Shown here: positions 59,504 through 64,000 of the stretch, one piece after another
Numbering within the stretch: position 1 is the first letter of the stretch
How the letters are laid out: every line of letters starts with the position of its first letter
NCBI RefSeq assembly: GCF_020866925.1
Contig: NZ_JAJGAK010000001.1
Location: 848,096 to 912,095, forward strand
Direction: 5' to 3'
DNA: 64,000 nt
Origin: Noviluteimonas lactosilytica
GTDB lineage: Bacteria; Pseudomonadota; Gammaproteobacteria; Xanthomonadales; Xanthomonadaceae
Translations under genes and position numbers: made by a program
The notes under the pieces: generated by a model
The model's database searches: none
Told to the model about the DNA's origin: nothing
Seen by the model: the letters and a program-made list of their open reading frames with translations, nothing else

Positions 59504-60037
59504 TCAGCCGGCAGTCGCTTCAGCGGCCGGTTCCGCGGCAGCTTCGCCGCCACCCTGCTTGTCGGCCACGGCCTTGACGGCGCGGGCGAACATCGCAGCG
59601 GGCTCGGCGAGCACGCGGGCGAGCATGGCAAGCGCCTGCTCACGGGTCGGCAGCGAAGCCAGGACCTCGACGTGCGCGGCGGGCAGCAACTTGCCTTCCA
59701 CCGAGACGACCTTGGCCTTGAGCTTGTCGTTGCCCTTGGCGAACTCCTTGATGAGGCGACCGGCAGCGCCGGGTTCCTCGGTCGAGAACGCATACAGCAG
59801 CGGACCGGTCAGGGCGTCCTTGACGACCTCGAAATCGGTACCGACGACGGCGCGCGACGCCAGCGTGTTCTTGACAACCTTCAAGTACACGCCGCTTTCG
59901 CGAGCCTTCTTGCGCATCGCGGTCATCTGCGAGACCGTGATGCCTGCGTATTCGGCTGCGACCAGGGAGTGAGCCTTCGAGGCCACGTCTGCCAGTTCGG
60001 CGACAACTTCCTGCTTCTGGGACAGATTGAGAGCCAT
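59504..60037 (-). CDS. rplJ: 50S ribosomal protein L10
   Basis: Base of the stalk, binding 23S rRNA and L7/L12 dimers; the L10-L7/L12 complex represses its own mRNA. 177 residues from ATG at 60037 ([19 protein letters not shown]), with GGAGGAG just upstream. The core has [25 protein letters not shown]. The C-terminal helix binds L12 and ends in an Ala/Glu-rich tail. Confidence 0.97.
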   Translation of the reverse strand: MALNLSQKQEVVAELADVASKAHSLVAAEYAGITVSQMTAMRKKARESGVYLKVVKNTLASRAVVGTDFEVVKDALTGPLLYAFSTEEPGAAGRLIKEFAKGNDKLKAKVVSVEGKLLPAAHVEVLASLPTREQALAMLARVLAEPAAMFARAVKAVADKQGGGEAAAEPAAEATAG

Positions 60038-60129
60038 TGCACTCCTCCAATTGAACTCCGCGCGCGGCTCCTGCCGGTTGCGGTCCTCGAGCGGCGCCAG
60101 GTCCTTCAGCGCCGGCAACGCTCGCGCGT

Positions 60130-60215
60130 TGCGGTGGTGGCCCATCCAGAAAACTTTCCAGAGGGGGCGGCACCATCTACGCAGGCCCTGCCTTGCGGCT
60201 GGATTACACGGTCCC
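60130..60215 (-). ncRNA. L10 leader (rplJ autoregulatory element)
   Basis: The 339-base spacer ahead of rplJ holds the leftward sequence CCUGCGUAGAUGGUGCC (60187-60171 region). This resembles the conserved core of the ribosomal L10 leader, where the L10-L7/L12 complex binds. GUGUAAUCCAGCCGCAAGGCAGG precedes it. The element sits about 100-180 bases before the rplJ start. The boundaries are approximate, as I judged by resemblance rather than by a covariance model. Confidence 0.6.
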
Positions 60216-60306
60216 GCCTGATTCGAAGACGACTCCTTGCCGTGCCGTACCGAGCTTCCTGCCCGTCTTCGCATCGCGCGGACCGCACCTGCGGTCTTTG
60301 ACGGCG

Positions 60307-60367
60307 TCGCGCCTTGCGGCGCGAAGCCCTCAAAACTTGTTGCACGCATCCGCCGCGAAGCGGATGC
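60307..60367. promoter_or_regulatory. Two hairpins directly after rplA
   Basis: GCATCCGC/GCGGATGC (60346-60353 with 60360-60367) and TCGCGCC/GGCGCGA (60307-60313 with 60318-60324). On the leftward RNA the first starts ten bases after the rplA stop and is followed by GUGCAACAAGUUUUGAG, so a weak terminator or an mRNA processing point between the rplKA and rplJL units is possible. Confidence 0.5.
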
Positions 60368-60376
60368 GCTGTTGCA

Positions 60377-61075
60377 TTACTTCAGCGTCAGCGTCGACGC
60401 GTCGACGGTCACGCCCGGGCCCATCGTCGAGCTCAGCGAGATCTTCTGCAGGTACAGACCCTTCGAAGTCGCCGGCTTGGCCTTGATCAGGTCGAGCAGC
60501 AGCGCGGTCAGGTTGCCCTTCAGCGCGTCGGCTTCGAAGCTGGCCTTGCCGATCGTGCAGTGGATGATGCCGGCCTTGTCGGTGCGGTAACGCACCTGGC
60601 CCGCCTTCGCGTTGCGCACGGCTTCGGCCGGGTTCGGCGAAACGGTGCCGACCTTTGGGTTCGGCATCAGGCCGCGCGGACCGAGCACCTGGCCGAGCTT
60701 GCCGACCACGCGCATCGCATCCGGCGTCGCGATGACGACGTCGTAGTTCAGGTCGCCGTTCTGCATCGCTTCGGCGAGATCATCCATGCCGACAGCCTCG
60801 GCGCCTGCGGCGCGGGCTTCATCGGCCTTGGCGCCGGCCGGGGCGAACACCGCCACGCGCACCGACTTGCCGGTACCGGCCGGCAGCACGGTCGAACCGC
60901 GCACCTGCTGGTCGGACTTCTTCGCATCCACGCCCAGGCGCACGGCGACGTCAACGGCTTCGTTGAACTTCGACTTGCTGTTGGACTGGACGATCTTCAG
61001 CGCTTCGTCGATCGCGTAGGCCTTGCCCGGTGCGACCGCGTTCTGGATTGCCTTCTGTCGCTTGGTCATCGCCAT
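60377..61075 (-). CDS. rplA: 50S ribosomal protein L1
   Basis: Mobile stalk protein of the 50S E site; represses rplKA translation in E. coli. 232 residues with [59 protein letters not shown]. It lies three bases after rplK. Confidence 0.98.
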   Translation of the reverse strand: MAMTKRQKAIQNAVAPGKAYAIDEALKIVQSNSKSKFNEAVDVAVRLGVDAKKSDQQVRGSTVLPAGTGKSVRVAVFAPAGAKADEARAAGAEAVGMDDLAEAMQNGDLNYDVVIATPDAMRVVGKLGQVLGPRGLMPNPKVGTVSPNPAEAVRNAKAGQVRYRTDKAGIIHCTIGKASFEADALKGNLTALLLDLIKAKPATSKGLYLQKISLSSTMGPGVTVDASTLTLK

Positions 61076-61078
61076 GAC

Positions 61079-61507
61079 TTAACCCTCCACCACCAAACCC
61101 ATGGAACGGGCCGAGCCCGCGATCGTGCGCACCGCCGCTTCCAGGTCGGCCGCGGTCAGGTCGGGTTCCTTCGCCTTCGCGATGTCCTCGAGCTGCTTGC
61201 GGGAGACCTTGCCCACCTTTTCGGTGTTCGGGCGCTTGGAACCGGACTGGATGCCCGCGGCCTTCTTCAGCAGGATCGACGCCGGCGGCGTCTTCGTGAT
61301 GAAGGTGAAGGTACGGTCCGAGTACGCGGTGATGACCACCGGAATCGGGAGACCCGGTTCCAGCTTCTGCGTGGCGGCGTTGAACGCCTTGCAGAATTCC
61401 ATGATGTTCAGGCCGCGCTGGCCGAGGGCGGGACCCACCGGCGGCGACGGGTTGGCCTGGCCGGCCTTGACCTGCAGCTTGATGTAACCGACGACTTTCT
61501 TTGCCAT
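61079..61507 (-). CDS. rplK: 50S ribosomal protein L11
   Basis: GTPase-centre protein binding the 23S thiostrepton loop. 142 residues: [37 protein letters not shown] at the start, with the prolines that thiopeptides contact, and [15 protein letters not shown] at the end. It follows nusG after 98 bases. Confidence 0.98.
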   Translation of the reverse strand: MAKKVVGYIKLQVKAGQANPSPPVGPALGQRGLNIMEFCKAFNAATQKLEPGLPIPVVITAYSDRTFTFITKTPPASILLKKAAGIQSGSKRPNTEKVGKVSRKQLEDIAKAKEPDLTAADLEAAVRTIAGSARSMGLVVEG

Positions 61508-61605
61508 TGCTCTAGCTCCTGCGAGTGCGAACGCCGTGTGCTCTTAACACCAGGCTCCTCGCGTAAATGACGGAACGAACCACTCGATCCGTCGAATCTT
61601 TTTCG

Positions 61606-62178
61606 TCAGGCCTTCTCGACCTGGCCGAATTCCAGTTCCACCGGGGTGGAACGGCCGAAGATCAGCACTGCGACGCGCAGGCGGCTCTTCTCGTAATTCA
61701 CTTCTTCCACGACGCCGTTGAAGTCGTTGAACGGGCCGTCGGTGACGCGCACCATCTCGCCCGCTTCGAACAGCACCTTCGGCCTCGGCTTCTCGACGCC
61801 TTCCTGCACGCGGTCGAGGATGGCCGCAGCCTCTTCGTCGCGGATCGGCAACGGACGATCGGCGGTGCCGCCGATGAAGCCCATCACCTTCGGCGTCTCC
61901 TTCACCAGGTGCCAGCTTTCGCTATCCATGCGCGGGATGCCGCCTTCGTCGTGCGTGGCGATCTGCACGAGCACGTAGCCCGGGAAGAACTTGCGCTCGG
62001 AACGGCGCTTCTGGCCGGAGCGCATCTCCACGACTTCTTCGGTCGGCACGAGCACTTCGCCGAAGCGATCCTGCATTTCCATGCGCGCGATGCGATCGCG
62101 CAGCGCCTGCGCCACCGACTTCTCGAAGCCGGAGTAGGCGTGCACCACGTACCAGCGCTTGTCGTCGTTGCCTTCCAT
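61606..62178 (-). CDS. nusG: Transcription termination/antitermination protein NusG
   Basis: Clamps RNA polymerase and links it to Rho or to S10 on the ribosome. 190 residues: NGN domain ([31 protein letters not shown]) and a C-terminal KOW domain ([22 protein letters not shown]). GAGG precedes the ATG. It is 12 bases downstream of secE, as usual. Confidence 0.97.
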   Translation of the reverse strand: MEGNDDKRWYVVHAYSGFEKSVAQALRDRIARMEMQDRFGEVLVPTEEVVEMRSGQKRRSERKFFPGYVLVQIATHDEGGIPRMDSESWHLVKETPKVMGFIGGTADRPLPIRDEEAAAILDRVQEGVEKPRPKVLFEAGEMVRVTDGPFNDFNGVVEEVNYEKSRLRVAVLIFGRSTPVELEFGQVEKA

Positions 62179-62190
62179 CCGTCCTCTACC

Positions 62191-62562
62191 TCAGTTGCCC
62201 AGCAGGAGCTTGATGCCCCACTGGATCACGACGTCGAACGCAGCCAGCACGAGGCTGATCACGATGACGGCGATGATGATCATCAGCGTGGCGCGACCCG
62301 CTTCCTGGCGCGTCGGCCACACCACCTTGCGCAGTTCGAAACGCGACTCGCCGAGGAACTCGCGCGTGTCGGCGCCCTTGCGCGTCGCCATGAACACGCC
62401 CAGGCCCGCGGCAACGCCGCCGATCACGGCGAGCCAGCGCAGCTGCGATTCCGGCCACCAGTAGAAGGCGAACACGCCCGCAGCGACCAGCAGCACCGCC
62501 AGCGCGTACTTGACGATGTCGCCCGTCGAGGCGGCCTTCGGTTGTTCGACCTTGCTGTTCAT
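62191..62562 (-). CDS. secE: Preprotein translocase subunit SecE
   Basis: Clamps SecY in the translocon. 123 residues with three predicted membrane spans (about 19-35, 43-62 and 90-118) and the conserved amphipathic segment EFLGESRFELRKVVWPTRQEA before the last. This is the three-span enterobacterial-like form. I used ATG at 62562; the longer open frame runs back into the tRNA gene. Confidence 0.95.
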   Translation of the reverse strand: MNSKVEQPKAASTGDIVKYALAVLLVAAGVFAFYWWPESQLRWLAVIGGVAAGLGVFMATRKGADTREFLGESRFELRKVVWPTRQEAGRATLMIIIAVIVISLVLAAFDVVIQWGIKLLLGN

Positions 62563-62598
62563 CCGTTCTCGCCGACGCGCGTGTCGCTGCGTCCGAAG

Positions 62599-62674
<76 letters not shown>

Positions 62675-62713
62675 ATCGGTGGTTGAAACTTGCTTCCAAA
62701 AAACTTCGTTTTC

Positions 62714-62742
62714 CGAAAAAGGCAACGGCGGCTCGCGCCGCC
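62714..62742 (-). terminator. Candidate terminator after tuf copy B
   Basis: On the leftward RNA GGCGGC, loop GCGA, GCCGCC (62742-62727), then GUUGCCUUUUU. The U-run begins a few bases after the stem. It sits between tuf and the tRNA gene and may be leaky. Confidence 0.5.
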
Positions 62743-62794
62743 ACGCCCTTCCGACCATTCCGGCGACGCGGTGTTCCCCGCGCCGGCCGGGCCG

Positions 62795-63998
62795 GATTTC
62801 TTACTTGAGGATCTTCGCCACCACGCCGGCGCCGACCGTACGGCCGCCTTCGCGGATCGCGAAGCGCAGGCCGTCGTCCATCGCCACCGGGTTGATGAGC
62901 TCGACCGTCATCTTGATGTTGTCGCCCGGCATGACCATTTCCACGCCTTCCGGCAGGGTCACGGCGCCCGTGATGTCGGTCGTGCGGAAGTAGAACTGCG
63001 GGCGGTAGCCCTTGAAGAACGGCGTGTGGCGGCCGCCTTCGTCCTTCGACAGCACGTACACCTCGGCTTCGAACGTCGTGTGCGGGGTGATCGAACCCGG
63101 CTTGGCCAGCACCTGGCCGCGCTCCACGTCGTCACGCTTGGTGCCGCGCAGCAGCAGGCCCGCGTTGTCGCCCGCCTGGCCCTGGTCCAGCAGCTTGCGG
63201 AACATTTCCACGCCCGTGACCGTCGTCTTCTGCGTCGGGCGGATGCCGACGATTTCGATTTCGTCACCGACCTTGATGATGCCGCGCTCGATACGGCCGG
63301 TCACCACGGTGCCGCGGCCCGAGATCGAGAACACGTCTTCCACCGGCATCAGGAACGGCTTGTCGATCGCGCGCTCCGGCAGCGGGATGAACGAGTCCAG
63401 CGCGTCCACCAGCTTCAGGATCGCCGGCACGCCGATCTCCGACTGGTCGCCTTCCAGCGCCAGGCGGGCCGAACCGTGCACGATCGGGGTGTCGTCGCCC
63501 GGGAACTCGTACTTGGTCAGCAGCTCGCGCACTTCCATCTCGACCAGCTCGAGCAGCTCGGCGTCGTCCACCATGTCGGCCTTGTTCAGGAACACGACGA
63601 TGTACGGCACGCCGACCTGGCGCGACAGCAGGATGTGTTCGCGCGTCTGCGGCATCGGGCCGTCGGCGGCCGAGCACACCAGGATCGCGCCGTCCATCTG
63701 CGCCGCACCCGTGATCATGTTCTTGACGTAGTCCGCGTGGCCCGGGCAGTCGACGTGCGCGTAGTGGCGCGTCGCCGATTCGTATTCCACGTGCGCCGTC
63801 GAGATCGTGATGCCGCGCGCCTTCTCTTCCGGCGCCGCGTCGATCGCGTCATATGCCTTGAACTCGCCGCCGAAACGTTCCGCGCCCACCTTCGTCAGCG
63901 CCGCCGTCAGCGTCGTCTTGCCGTGGTCGACGTGACCGATCGTGCCCACGTTCACGTGGGGCTTGGTGCGTTCGAACTTACCCTTGGCCATGGCTCTT
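62795..63998. repeat. tuf duplication, copy B (1.2 kb)
   Basis: Matches 45773-46976 without visible difference, in the same orientation, 17,022 bases apart. Flanking sequence differs immediately before the GATTTC and after the CTCTT. Confidence 0.9.
62801..63991 (-). CDS. tufB: Elongation factor Tu (copy B)
   Basis: Same 396-residue protein as at 45779-46969, with GHVDHGKT at 19-26 and all GTPase motifs. The start lies nine bases inside the right window edge; AAGAG immediately upstream is the ribosome binding site, and any promoter is outside the window. The tRNA-Trp, secE and nusG genes follow on the same strand. Confidence 0.98.
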   Translation of the reverse strand: MAKGKFERTKPHVNVGTIGHVDHGKTTLTAALTKVGAERFGGEFKAYDAIDAAPEEKARGITISTAHVEYESATRHYAHVDCPGHADYVKNMITGAAQMDGAILVCSAADGPMPQTREHILLSRQVGVPYIVVFLNKADMVDDAELLELVEMEVRELLTKYEFPGDDTPIVHGSARLALEGDQSEIGVPAILKLVDALDSFIPLPERAIDKPFLMPVEDVFSISGRGTVVTGRIERGIIKVGDEIEIVGIRPTQKTTVTGVEMFRKLLDQGQAGDNAGLLLRGTKRDDVERGQVLAKPGSITPHTTFEAEVYVLSKDEGGRHTPFFKGYRPQFYFRTTDITGAVTLPEGVEMVMPGDNIKMTVELINPVAMDDGLRFAIREGGRTVGAGVVAKILK

Positions 63999-64000
63999 CT

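Overview
The window is a GC-rich chromosomal segment of a gammaproteobacterium, most likely Xanthomonadaceae (Lysobacter or a near relative). Pointers to this are the order tuf - tRNA-Trp - secE - nusG, the tdh-kbl pair, a class II (plant-type) DAHP synthase, the zinc-free 101-residue S14, and a GTAG-headed REP-like hairpin. The taxon is inferred from gene content and protein resemblance; no search was run. I see no prophage, insertion sequence, CRISPR array, rRNA gene or defence island.

Left third (1-31.3 kb) holds metabolic and envelope genes in short operons. These are: serA plus a cut-off histidine phosphatase; two small proteins of unknown function (DUF3224, DUF4279); an S46 dipeptidyl-peptidase; tdh-kbl for threonine breakdown; a pseudouridine synthase; a secreted protein with an EF-hand-like loop; an OprF/OmpA porin; prpD; a YgiD-type dioxygenase; a FadH-type reductase; DUF1428; a SleB-like wall hydrolase; a beta-class GST; a leftward run aspartate aminotransferase - mdh - prpB - prpC; three linked lipoprotein genes including an M48 peptidase; a cyclophilin; typA plus a DUF2127 membrane protein; a lipoprotein amidase; a YCF48-like secreted protein; class II DAHP synthase; and dsbB. 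prpB, prpC and prpD supply the methylcitrate cycle (propionyl-CoA use) but lie in two places about 5 kb apart.

Right half (31.4-64 kb) is one leftward block of about 40 translation and transcription genes in the classical order: tuf, tRNA-Trp, secE, nusG, rplKAJL, rpoBC, rpsL, rpsG, fusA, tuf, then S10 (rpsJ to rpsQ), spc (rplN to secY) and alpha (rpsM to rplQ). Most genes are 0-20 bases apart or overlap. The few long spacers (rplA/rplJ 339, rplL/rpoB 267, rpoC/rpsL 277, tuf/rpsJ 359, rplR/rpsE 161, secY/rpsM 332, rpoA/rplQ 177 bases) contain promoters, hairpins and leader RNAs. They mark where the block is divided into separately controlled units. The two tuf copies look identical at DNA level over about 1.2 kb.

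I did not find a clearly new biological system. The more interesting signals are regulatory RNA structures in the ribosomal spacers, a probable non-ATG start for the pseudouridine synthase, a repeat family at gene ends, and a histidine phosphatase next to serA that might supply the phosphoserine phosphatase step.
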